Part shown: positions 48,929-56,134 of the stretch, in pieces
Layout of the letters: each line of letters opens with the position of its first letter
How positions within the stretch are numbered: position 1 is the first letter of the stretch
Source of the DNA: Arthrobacter sp. efr-133-R2A-120
GTDB taxonomy: Bacteria > Actinomycetota > Actinomycetes > Actinomycetales > Micrococcaceae
Assembly (NCBI RefSeq): GCF_030209835.1
Contig: NZ_JARVRF010000049.1
Coordinates: 62,001 to 126,000 of the forward strand
DNA: 64,000 nt
Direction: 5' to 3'
Program-made: the position numbers and the translations under genes
The notes under the pieces: generated by a model
Databases searched by the model: none
Seen by the model: only the letters and a program-made list of their open reading frames with translations
Told to the model about the DNA's origin: nothing

Positions 48929-50783
48929 GGGACTCCTCCTTGAAATTCTCCTGCACCCAGTTGGTGATTGCCAAAGCTTGGGGGCCGAGTTCGCCCAGAT
49001 CCACTATGTCCTGCTGCCAGATAAAGTAGCCGACTCTACCCTGAGCTACCAGAACCTTGAATTGCTCAAGAGTTGGCGCCGGATCCATCCCGAGCCAGCC
49101 GCCCACAGAAATAACCGGTCTCAAAGTTGCAAGCTGGTACTTCGAAGCATTTTGGGCCGAGTACGTTGCCGCGGGCCATGTCACGGTCGTGTCCATGCTG
49201 GTCAGCAATTGGACGACATTGGGAGATGGGTCCGTGCCGTACGCGACTTGAAGGGCCCATGCTGGTCTACCGGCATGAATATCTCGAAGGTGACTCGAAA
49301 TGGCGTCGGGGTTGTTTGAAACAGGACCGGACACAGGGTTCGTTCCCTCCTGAGGGGAGCTGATCGTGAAGAGGTTGGTTGCGACAGGGCCTGCGATTAG
49401 TGTGAGGGCCACCAAGATGGCGGTGATTCTCTTGACGCGACTTTGAGCCGAAAGCATCCATAGGACGGTTGCGAGCACCCCAAGCAACACCACCAAAGGA
49501 GCTAGGTATGGTGGCCACTCGTTGCTGTACGCCAAAATCCTGACGACCATGTAGGTCGTGCTGGCTACTACTGTGGCCCCGATGATTCGGATAATTGGGC
49601 GCGCACGGTTCATCCAAAGGACGTGGAGGCCCAGCGGTACGAGTAGGGCGACCGGGGCGGCCAAGGAATATACGTAATAGGTGTGAATCATGGTCCCCAT
49701 AAAACTGAGGACAAGATAGCTCGTGAGGAACCAGGCTCCTGCAAGCGCCACGAGGGCGCGGGCCCGTTTGTTCTCTGGCAGCAGGTAGCGCAACACCGAA
49801 ACGACGAGGAGGCACATGACTGCGGTGGCGAGCATCCAACCCGCTTCTGGAGCAAAGTTGCCGTTTAGCAAGCGTGAGAATCCGCCGTCGTAGGGTGCTA
49901 GGTCTGCGCTATTAGCCGCGGCCGGGCCGCCGCCTTTGGCAATGGGAAATTGAACAAACCGGGCTAGCCCGTTGTAGTCCAGTGTGAGTTCCAAGACGCT
50001 GTTCGTCTGGGATCCGCCGATGTATGGCCGGACGCTTTCTGGCGTAAGGTCAACAACAGCCATCCACCAACCACCGCACGCGACGAGCGCCGCCAAGGCA
50101 GCAAGCAGACGCGTTATCCGAGCCATGAGGCTTCCGACTCCAAAGACAAGGATCACTAATATCAATGCCGGAATCATGATGAATGCTTGGATTTGTTTGG
50201 CCATGAATCCAAAACCCAAGGCAGCCCCGGCAAGTAGGTACCACCGCCAACGGTTGTCTTCCAGCGCCCGCATGACGAAATAGCACGCAACCACCATCAA
50301 GAGGCCCATCACGGGTTCCGGGTTGTTGTAGCGCGACATCAGCACTACGACGGGCGTGGTGGCATATATCAGACCGCCCAGAAGTGCCGGAGCTGCAGGA
50401 TAGCTCCGTCGGATGATCTTGTAGATCAGCCAGACGGTAGTTACGCCCATCAGCGCTTGGGGAACAAGGATGCTCCAGGAACTCAGGCCGAACAACCGGA
50501 CCGAAAGAGCCATGATCCACAGGCTCAATGGCGGCTTGTCGACGGTGATCAGGTTTCCGGCGTCGGTTGAACCATAGAAAAAAGCTTCCCAATTAACAGA
50601 TCCCGCTTGAACGGCAGCGGAATAGAACGGGTTTGCCCAGCCATTGTGGTCAAGCCCCCATACGAAGGAAACCAGGGTTCCAAGTAGTAGAACACCGAGG
50701 CCGGTTTTCTCCCAAGGGAAGTCCCTCGACCTGGGCGTGTTCTCTTTGTCGGATGTCCGTCCCGCCTGGGACAACAGGATCAA
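48894..50783 (-). CDS. GT39-like (GT-C) membrane glycosyltransferase, first paralogue
   Basis: A TTG at 50783 overlapping the upstream stop by 4 nt gives 629 residues. It shares LDHNGWANPFYSAAVQAG and ITVDKPPLSLW, membrane layout and a C-terminal exported domain with the neighbouring gene, so the two arose by tandem duplication and then diverged. The donor is probably a polyprenyl-phosphate sugar made by the GT2-GtrA protein encoded just upstream. Two transferases with one donor maker could decorate two acceptor sites. Confidence 0.87.
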   Translation of the reverse strand: MILLSQAGRTSDKENTPRSRDFPWEKTGLGVLLLGTLVSFVWGLDHNGWANPFYSAAVQAGSVNWEAFFYGSTDAGNLITVDKPPLSLWIMALSVRLFGLSSWSILVPQALMGVTTVWLIYKIIRRSYPAAPALLGGLIYATTPVVVLMSRYNNPEPVMGLLMVVACYFVMRALEDNRWRWYLLAGAALGFGFMAKQIQAFIMIPALILVILVFGVGSLMARITRLLAALAALVACGGWWMAVVDLTPESVRPYIGGSQTNSVLELTLDYNGLARFVQFPIAKGGGPAAANSADLAPYDGGFSRLLNGNFAPEAGWMLATAVMCLLVVSVLRYLLPENKRARALVALAGAWFLTSYLVLSFMGTMIHTYYVYSLAAPVALLVPLGLHVLWMNRARPIIRIIGATVVASTTYMVVRILAYSNEWPPYLAPLVVLLGVLATVLWMLSAQSRVKRITAILVALTLIAGPVATNLFTISSPQEGTNPVSGPVSNNPDAISSHLRDIHAGRPAWALQVAYGTDPSPNVVQLLTSMDTTVTWPAATYSAQNASKYQLATLRPVISVGGWLGMDPAPTLEQFKVLVAQGRVGYFIWQQDIVDLGELGPQALAITNWVQENFKEESLDGVRIYRLRH

Positions 50784-52018
50784 AGTAACGACTCTTTTGG
50801 CTGGTTCAGAGGAAGACCAATGCGCCGCGCCTCCGTCCGCCGTACCCGGAAAACCCAGATCCGGAGCAGAACGAAGCGCACCAGGGTGGCGAAGATGTTT
50901 GCGCAGGTCAGGACGAACAGCTCAGCACTGGGCGATGCGTCCGGGTGGATGGCATGTAGTAGAAGCAGGGAAGAAGAAGTGATTCCCCAGGCGGCCAGGA
51001 AGACCACAAGGCCTTGAAACTGTTGTGTGAACTGCCGCTCGGGTCCGTGAATCCTGAAGGTGAAGCGACGGTTGGCGGCCGTGTTCGCGATGGCCGTGAT
51101 CAATAAGGCCAGGAAATTTCCCTGCTGCGGGCCAAACGGGCCCTGGAATAGCAGATACAGCAAAGCAAAAGCGAGAGTGGAGAACGCTCCGACGATTCCG
51201 AAACGCACCACTTGGCCGAAGAAACTGGGACGCGTTGGCGCGGCGATAGGTCCTCGCCCCAGCTCCGCATATATCGCTTGCAAAGGGATATTTCCCTTCA
51301 TCATGGAACCGGCGACGCGCACCAGGCCCCTGATATCGTCGACGGCCGTTTGGCGGATATCCACCCGGCTGTCAGGATCGTCGATCCAGTCGACTGGAAT
51401 CTCGTGGATACGAAGCCCTGCCCGCTCCGCCAAGATCAACAGCTCGGTATCGAAGAACCAGCAATTGTCCTTCACGTAGGGAAGCAGCCGATGTGCGACT
51501 TCCGCCCTGACAGCCTTAAAGCCACACTGGGCATCGGAAAACTGTACCTGCATGGTCCGTTTGAGAATCAGGTTGTAGCTCCGCGAGATGAATTCCCGTT
51601 TGGGACCCCTGACTACCCTGGAAGTCCGGCCAAGCCGCGTGCCGATGCTGACATCCGAGTGTCCGGAAAGCAGGGGAGCGATAAGCGGCGGCAACGCCGC
51701 CAAATCGGTCGAGAGGTCTACGTCTACATATGCCAGAACTTTGGCTTCCGACGATGTCCACGCGTCGCGGAGCGCGAAACCCCGCCCTTTTGTCTCAAGG
51801 CGCCGATAACTGACATTGGGAACCTCATCGGCGAGCTTCCGCGCAATTAAACCGGTCGCGTCCGTGCTCGCGTTGTCGGCAATCGTGATTTTCCAGCTGT
51901 ACAACAATTCCCGCGAAAGGTAGTCGGCAAGCCGGTAAATGCTTCTTTCGAGTATGGCGGACTCGTTGAAAACGGGGACAATTATTTCGAGCGCCAAGCC
52001 CCCAGAGCTAGGTGTCAT
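50780..52018 (-). CDS. GT2 glycosyltransferase fused to a GtrA-like membrane domain
   Basis: In this 412-residue protein residues 8-245 are a GT2 domain of the dolichyl-phosphate glucose/mannose synthase type: IIVPVFNES, ADNASTDAT, and the DVD motif (Asp99-Val-Asp101). Residues 265-395 form a GtrA-like domain with four membrane segments and the ANTAANRRFTF motif. The GT2 part would load a sugar on polyprenyl phosphate and the GtrA part would help it cross the membrane. It is the first gene of the unit and supplies the two GT-C enzymes downstream. Confidence 0.93.
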   Translation of the reverse strand: MTPSSGGLALEIIVPVFNESAILERSIYRLADYLSRELLYSWKITIADNASTDATGLIARKLADEVPNVSYRRLETKGRGFALRDAWTSSEAKVLAYVDVDLSTDLAALPPLIAPLLSGHSDVSIGTRLGRTSRVVRGPKREFISRSYNLILKRTMQVQFSDAQCGFKAVRAEVAHRLLPYVKDNCWFFDTELLILAERAGLRIHEIPVDWIDDPDSRVDIRQTAVDDIRGLVRVAGSMMKGNIPLQAIYAELGRGPIAAPTRPSFFGQVVRFGIVGAFSTLAFALLYLLFQGPFGPQQGNFLALLITAIANTAANRRFTFRIHGPERQFTQQFQGLVVFLAAWGITSSSLLLLHAIHPDASPSAELFVLTCANIFATLVRFVLLRIWVFRVRRTEARRIGLPLNQPKESLL

Positions 52019-52164
52019 GCGGTAATCGTAGAGACTTGTTAAGGTGCATTACTAGAGTGGAGCGGAAAACGCAAGTCAAGTAGTTCCACTCTTGCGCTCG
52101 CGCGGCTGAAGGAGTAGTGGCAGGGCCGCCGGCACTCCTTCGCTCGGCCCCTGCAGCCGTCGTC

Positions 52165-52170
52165 TAGACT
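52165..52170 (+). promoter_or_regulatory. Candidate -10 box of glmM
   Basis: TAGACT ends eight nt before the glmM ATG. No Shine-Dalgarno precedes the ATG, so transcription probably starts at or just before it. The -35 region is weak. The 160-nt divergent gap also holds the start region of the GT2-GtrA gene on the minus strand. Confidence 0.4.
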
Positions 52171-52178
52171 GGGACGCG

Positions 52179-53543
52179 ATGGCTAGATTATTTGGAACAG
52201 ATGGCGTGCGTGGTCTCGCCAATGGATTGCTCACCGCGGAGCTTGCTCTTCAGTTGGCCCAAGCTGCCGCAGTGGTCCTCGGCCACGAGCGTGCAGCTGA
52301 CGGAAAACGGCCTCGTGCCGTGGTCGCCCGGGATCCCCGCGCGAGCGGCGAGTTTATCGCTGCAGCTGTGGAAGCCGGACTTTCGAGCTCCGGCATTGAC
52401 GTGTACGACGCCGGAGTGCTGCCGACGCCGGCAGCGGCCTATCTCATCGCGGACCTCGATGCCGATTTCGGCGTCATGATCTCGGCCTCGCACAACCCTG
52501 CACCGGACAACGGCATCAAGTTCTTTGCCCGCGGGGGCCAGAAGCTCCCGGACGAGGTTGAAGACGCAATCGAGGCCCAACTCGGCAAGGAACCTTCACG
52601 CCCTGTGGCTGGCGACGTCGGCCGCATCCAACGCTTCTCGGACGCCGAAGACCGTTACATCGTCCACTTGCTCGGCACCCTGCCGCATCGCCTCGAAGGT
52701 CTCAAAGTTGTGCTGGACTGCGCCCATGGTGCGGCCAGTGGCTGTTCCCCACAGGTCTTCGCGAGCGCCGGCGCCGAAGTTGTGGTGATCGGTGCGGAAC
52801 CCGACGGCCTGAACATCAACGACGGCGTCGGTTCCACCCACCTTGGCCAGCTCAAGGAAGCCGTCGTCAAGCACGGTGCGGACTTCGGCGTCGCGCACGA
52901 CGGCGACGCCGACCGCTGCCTGGCTGTGGACCACGAAGGCAACGAAGTTGACGGCGACCAGATCATGGCGATTCTGGCCCTCGCGCTGAAGAAGTCCGGA
53001 AAACTGAAGGACGACGTCCTGGTAGCCACCGTGATGAGCAACCTTGGACTCAAGATCGCCTTGCGTGAAGCCGGAATCACCCTCCGTGAGACCGCGGTGG
53101 GGGACCGGTATGTCCTGGAGGCCATGCGCGCCGGCGGCTTCAGCCTTGGTGGAGAGCAGTCGGGCCACGTGATCTTCTCCGATTACGCCACCACTGGCGA
53201 CGGCGTCCTGACCGGTCTGCAGATCGCCGCCCAGGTAGCCGGCACCGGACGGACCCTCCAGGACCTTGCCCGCGCCATGACCAAGCTGCCGCAACTCATG
53301 ATCAACGTGAAGGGTGTGGACAAATCACGCGCCGCAACGGACGAAGGCGTAGCCGCTGCGGTGGCTGCCGCCGAGCTCGAACTTGGTGATACCGGCCGCG
53401 TGCTCCTGCGGCCATCGGGCACCGAAGCGTTGGTACGCGTGATGGTGGAGGCCGCGGACATGGAAACCGCTACCCGCATATGCACCGAACTCGCCGGCGT
53501 CGTCGAAAACCGCCTCGCCATTCCACGCGAACTGGCTCTCTAA
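52179..53543 (+). CDS. glmM: Phosphoglucosamine mutase
   Basis: The 454-residue protein starts MARLFGTDGVRG and has the phosphoserine loop ISASHNPAPDNG (Ser104 is the active residue), the metal loop DGDADRC and the sugar loop GEQSGH. The C-terminal RPSGTEALVRVMVEA motif binds phosphate. The enzyme converts glucosamine-6-phosphate to glucosamine-1-phosphate for peptidoglycan precursors, acting after GlmS, which is encoded nearby at 56135. A strong terminator follows. Confidence 0.97.
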   Translation: MARLFGTDGVRGLANGLLTAELALQLAQAAAVVLGHERAADGKRPRAVVARDPRASGEFIAAAVEAGLSSSGIDVYDAGVLPTPAAAYLIADLDADFGVMISASHNPAPDNGIKFFARGGQKLPDEVEDAIEAQLGKEPSRPVAGDVGRIQRFSDAEDRYIVHLLGTLPHRLEGLKVVLDCAHGAASGCSPQVFASAGAEVVVIGAEPDGLNINDGVGSTHLGQLKEAVVKHGADFGVAHDGDADRCLAVDHEGNEVDGDQIMAILALALKKSGKLKDDVLVATVMSNLGLKIALREAGITLRETAVGDRYVLEAMRAGGFSLGGEQSGHVIFSDYATTGDGVLTGLQIAAQVAGTGRTLQDLARAMTKLPQLMINVKGVDKSRAATDEGVAAAVAAAELELGDTGRVLLRPSGTEALVRVMVEAADMETATRICTELAGVVENRLAIPRELAL

Positions 53544-53559
53544 GACCAGAAGCAGCAAA

Positions 53560-53599
53560 CAACTGTGGCCCGTCTCCGTGAGGAGGCGGGCCACAGTTG
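53560..53599. terminator. Terminator between glmM and mscL
   Basis: CAACTGTGGCCCGTCTCC (53560-53577) pairs with 53582-53599 over 18 bp with one wobble around a GTGA loop. It lies between convergent genes. No long U-run is present on the plus strand (TCTC follows). Confidence 0.8.
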
Positions 53600-53607
53600 T
53601 CTCAAAT

Positions 53608-53658
53608 GCTTACCTTTGAACAGTGCTTACCGTTGAAGCACGCTTACCTTTGAACCAG
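53608..53658. repeat. Three 17-bp tandem repeats at the 3' end of mscL
   Basis: GCTTACCTTTGAA begins at 53608, a one-base variant GCTTACCGTTGAA at 53625, and GCTTACCTTTGAA again at 53642, with a 17-bp period. The third unit contains the mscL stop codon and last codons, so the others look like tandem copies of the gene end. Confidence 0.75.
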
Positions 53659-54033
53659 GCTGTCCCGGATCTCGGTGAGGAGCGTGACCGCGGGGTCGGC
53701 AGCCGGCTCATCTTCCGTGATGCCCAACTTGGCGTTGCGGCGCTCGATGAGGTGGTTCATCGGAGCCACCACGACGAAATAGATGGCGGCTGCTACCAGG
53801 ACGAAGTTAACGATCGCGGTCAGCAAAACCCCGAACTGTAGGTCATTTCCGTTGATGGTCACTTTCGCAAAGCTGTCAAAGTTGGGGGATCCAACCAAGG
53901 CAGCGATCAGCGGCATGAGGACGTTCTTGACGAGTGCATCAACAACTGCACCGAAGGCGGCACCCATGACGACGGCTACGGCAAGGTCTACGACGTTGCC
54001 CTTCAGAATGAAATTCCTAAATCCACTCAACAT
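53644..54033 (-). CDS. mscL: Large-conductance mechanosensitive channel
   Basis: The 129-residue protein begins MLSGFRNFILKGNVVDLAVAVVMGAAFGAVVDALV, the typical N-terminal amphipathic helix and first membrane helix of MscL, with a second at FGVLLTAIVNFVLVAAAIYFVVV and a C-terminal helix. The homopentamer releases solutes under osmotic downshock. TAGCTT ends six nt before the ATG with no Shine-Dalgarno, suggesting a leaderless message. The 3' end carries 17-bp tandem repeats. Confidence 0.96.
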   Translation of the reverse strand: MLSGFRNFILKGNVVDLAVAVVMGAAFGAVVDALVKNVLMPLIAALVGSPNFDSFAKVTINGNDLQFGVLLTAIVNFVLVAAAIYFVVVAPMNHLIERRNAKLGITEDEPAADPAVTLLTEIRDSLVQR

Positions 54034-54039
54034 GGCACC

Positions 54040-54045
54040 AAGCTA
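54040..54045 (-). promoter_or_regulatory. Candidate -10 box of mscL
   Basis: Read on the minus strand the hexamer is TAGCTT, six nt before the ATG, without a Shine-Dalgarno between. Position and sequence fit a leaderless promoter. Confidence 0.35.
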
Positions 54046-54121
54046 GTGCATGCTTGTGAATTCAAAGTGAGCAGCCGTTCAATTCCGCGGGGTGTCGGGA
54101 ACTTCCCCGGTTAAACAACCG

Positions 54122-54985
54122 CTAAAGGTAGCCTGGCGCCGCTTCGAGTCCAAAGTATTCCTCGAGGGTGCCGATTCCCCGGGTGGCCATATCCGTTGCG
54201 GCCTCAACCCCGATAAAGCGCAAATGCCACGGCTCGTAGTAATAGCCGGTGATGTCATTGAGCATCCACGGATACCTGACAACAAAGCCGTATGTGTGCG
54301 CGTTGGCCTTGGCCCAAACGGCGGCCGGCTGATCAGCGAAGCAGGGCTCGAAGCTGCACGCCCCGCCGCCGTCGCCGATGTCGAACGCCCAGCCAGTCTG
54401 GTGTTCCGAGAAGCCGGGACGTGCGGAGGCCGTGTCCGCCGAGGCCTGGCCACGTGTGTTTACGTAGCCGTTGTACGTGGCGGTTTGGGTCTGGAAACAA
54501 CGGTAGCCGGACGCCAGAGTCATGGTGGCGCCGGCCGAGGCGGCTGCCGCGAAGAGCTTTTCGGCTGCTCCGGCGGTTGTGCTGTTGAGCAGGGACGCTT
54601 CCCCGCTGACTGCGAGTTGCACGCGGGGCTGTACCAAGTCGGCGGGGACAAACTGCAAGGGGGCCAGCGGCCGGTGCTTGTTCACGATGACCCACTGGCT
54701 CGTGGGGTCGCTCAGTGAATACTGCCGGGACAGGACCCCTGACGGCGGAGCTTTCGACGGCGGGGCGCCCGACGGCGGCGGCTGGCTCCCCGCTGTGGCG
54801 GGAACCGGCGTCGTGGTCGCCACGGTCGGCGTCGGCGTTGCCGTTTGGGGACCTGAGGGGGACGGTGCGGCCGTGGGCGAGGCGACCGGGGTATCCGGGG
54901 TGCAGCCCGCCAAAGCAGCCATTCCCACGCCTGCCGCAAGTAAGGTCGTGAAGGACCTTCGGCTGGGGCCGCGGTTCTGGCACAT
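54122..54985 (-). CDS. M15 (VanY-like) D-Ala-D-Ala carboxypeptidase lipoprotein
   Basis: The 287-residue protein has an Arg-Arg-Ser-Phe N-terminus (Arg9-Arg10), a hydrophobic stretch and lipobox LAGC with Cys28, so it may use Tat and is lipid-anchored. Residues 29-85 are a Pro/Thr/Ser-rich linker. The M15 zinc site is visible: His195 (SEHQTGWAFDI), Asp202, Glu251 and His254 (EPWHLRF). It should trim D-Ala-D-Ala ends of peptidoglycan stems. It follows coaA by only 5 nt, a probable operon. Confidence 0.93.
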   Translation of the reverse strand: MCQNRGPSRRSFTTLLAAGVGMAALAGCTPDTPVASPTAAPSPSGPQTATPTPTVATTTPVPATAGSQPPPSGAPPSKAPPSGVLSRQYSLSDPTSQWVIVNKHRPLAPLQFVPADLVQPRVQLAVSGEASLLNSTTAGAAEKLFAAAASAGATMTLASGYRCFQTQTATYNGYVNTRGQASADTASARPGFSEHQTGWAFDIGDGGGACSFEPCFADQPAAVWAKANAHTYGFVVRYPWMLNDITGYYYEPWHLRFIGVEAATDMATRGIGTLEEYFGLEAAPGYL

Positions 54986-54990
54986 CCGTG

Positions 54991-55956
54991 CTAGACCTTT
55001 CGGAGCAGCATGCGGCGGATGGAATGGTCCGCGTCCTTGGTGAGGACAAGCTGCGCCCGGCCGCGGGTAGGGAGCACGTTTTCCTCAAGGTTGGGTTCGT
55101 TGATGCGCTTCCAGATGCCGCGTGCGGTAGCTTCCGCTTCGGCGTCGGAGAGCGTCGCGTAACGGTGGAAGTAGGATTCGGGCTGGGCGAACGCCGTGCT
55201 TCGAAGCTTGCGGAAACGGTCCACGTACCAGTCTTCGATGTACGACGTCTTGGCGTCGACGTAGATGGAAAAATCAAAGAAGTCGCTCAGGGCCAAGCCT
55301 TGGCGGCCGTCCTGGCGTGGACGGGCGGGCGCCAACACGTTGAGGCCCTCAACGATGAGGACGTCAGGCCGTCGGACCACCACTTCCTTGTCCGGGACGA
55401 TGTCGTAGGTGACGTGCGAATACCAAGGAGCGCGGACCTCTTCGGCGCCGCCCTTGATCGCACTCACGAAACGAAGCAAAGCCCGGCGGTCGTAGGACTC
55501 CGGAAAACCCTTGCGTTCAAGCAAATGCCGGCGCTTCAACTCAGCGAGGGGATACAAGAACCCGTCGGTGGTGATGAGTTCGACGTTCGGAGTGCCGGGC
55601 CAACGGCGGAGCATTTCGCGCAACACACGGGCAATAGTGGACTTGCCGACCGCCACCGAACCTGCCACCCCGATCACGAAGGGCGTGCGCTGCGTCTGCT
55701 CGCCAAGGAAGGTGGTTGTGGCGGCATGAAGCTGTTGTGATGCCTGGACATAGAGATGCAACAAGCGGGAGAGCGGAAGGTAGACCTCTCGGATTTCCTT
55801 CATGTCCAGGGGGTCACCGAGGCCGCGAAGGCGAACGATGTCCTCTTCGTTGAGCGGCTGCTCCATCTGTGCAGCCAGCCGGGACCACGTCTGCCTGTCC
55901 AGTTCCACGAACGGAGAGGAGCTGTCGCCGTTCGCTTCATTGCGTTGCAAAGTCAC
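54991..55956 (-). CDS. coaA: Pantothenate kinase, type I
   Basis: The GTG at 55956 gives 321 residues starting VTLQRNEANGDSSSPFVELD; a longer open frame to 56136 overlaps the divergent glmS start. The P-loop is GSVAVGKS (99-106), with the TTDGFLYP, RRHLLERKGFPESYD and LIVEGLNVL motifs of bacterial CoaA. It phosphorylates pantothenate, the first and rate-limiting step of coenzyme A synthesis. It is divergent from glmS and upstream of the VanY-like gene. Confidence 0.96.
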   Translation of the reverse strand: MTLQRNEANGDSSSPFVELDRQTWSRLAAQMEQPLNEEDIVRLRGLGDPLDMKEIREVYLPLSRLLHLYVQASQQLHAATTTFLGEQTQRTPFVIGVAGSVAVGKSTIARVLREMLRRWPGTPNVELITTDGFLYPLAELKRRHLLERKGFPESYDRRALLRFVSAIKGGAEEVRAPWYSHVTYDIVPDKEVVVRRPDVLIVEGLNVLAPARPRQDGRQGLALSDFFDFSIYVDAKTSYIEDWYVDRFRKLRSTAFAQPESYFHRYATLSDAEAEATARGIWKRINEPNLEENVLPTRGRAQLVLTKDADHSIRRMLLRKV

Positions 55957-56121
55957 TATAGAGATTCTGCCCCTCCGTTGGCTGATCCGGAAATACAGCA
56001 TGAACGGCGGGAAGAATTCGTGTGAGCATGCTCTCCGGAAAATGTCCGCGATCGGGCATTTCCCGCGGCCTGGCCTGCTTGCGCGGCCGGATATCCTACG
56101 TCCATTTCGCGGGGCAACCGC

Positions 56122-56127
56122 TACTCT
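56122..56127 (+). promoter_or_regulatory. Candidate -10 box of glmS
   Basis: TACTCT ends seven nt before the glmS ATG with only a poor Shine-Dalgarno (GTAGGC) in between, as expected for a leaderless transcript. The -35 is not clear. Confidence 0.35.
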
Positions 56128-56134
56128 TGTAGGC

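Noticed and set aside
53608..53658. Possible CRISPR-like repeats
   Set aside because: The units are only 17 bp, directly adjacent and without spacers, and there are no cas genes; they are tandem copies of a gene end.
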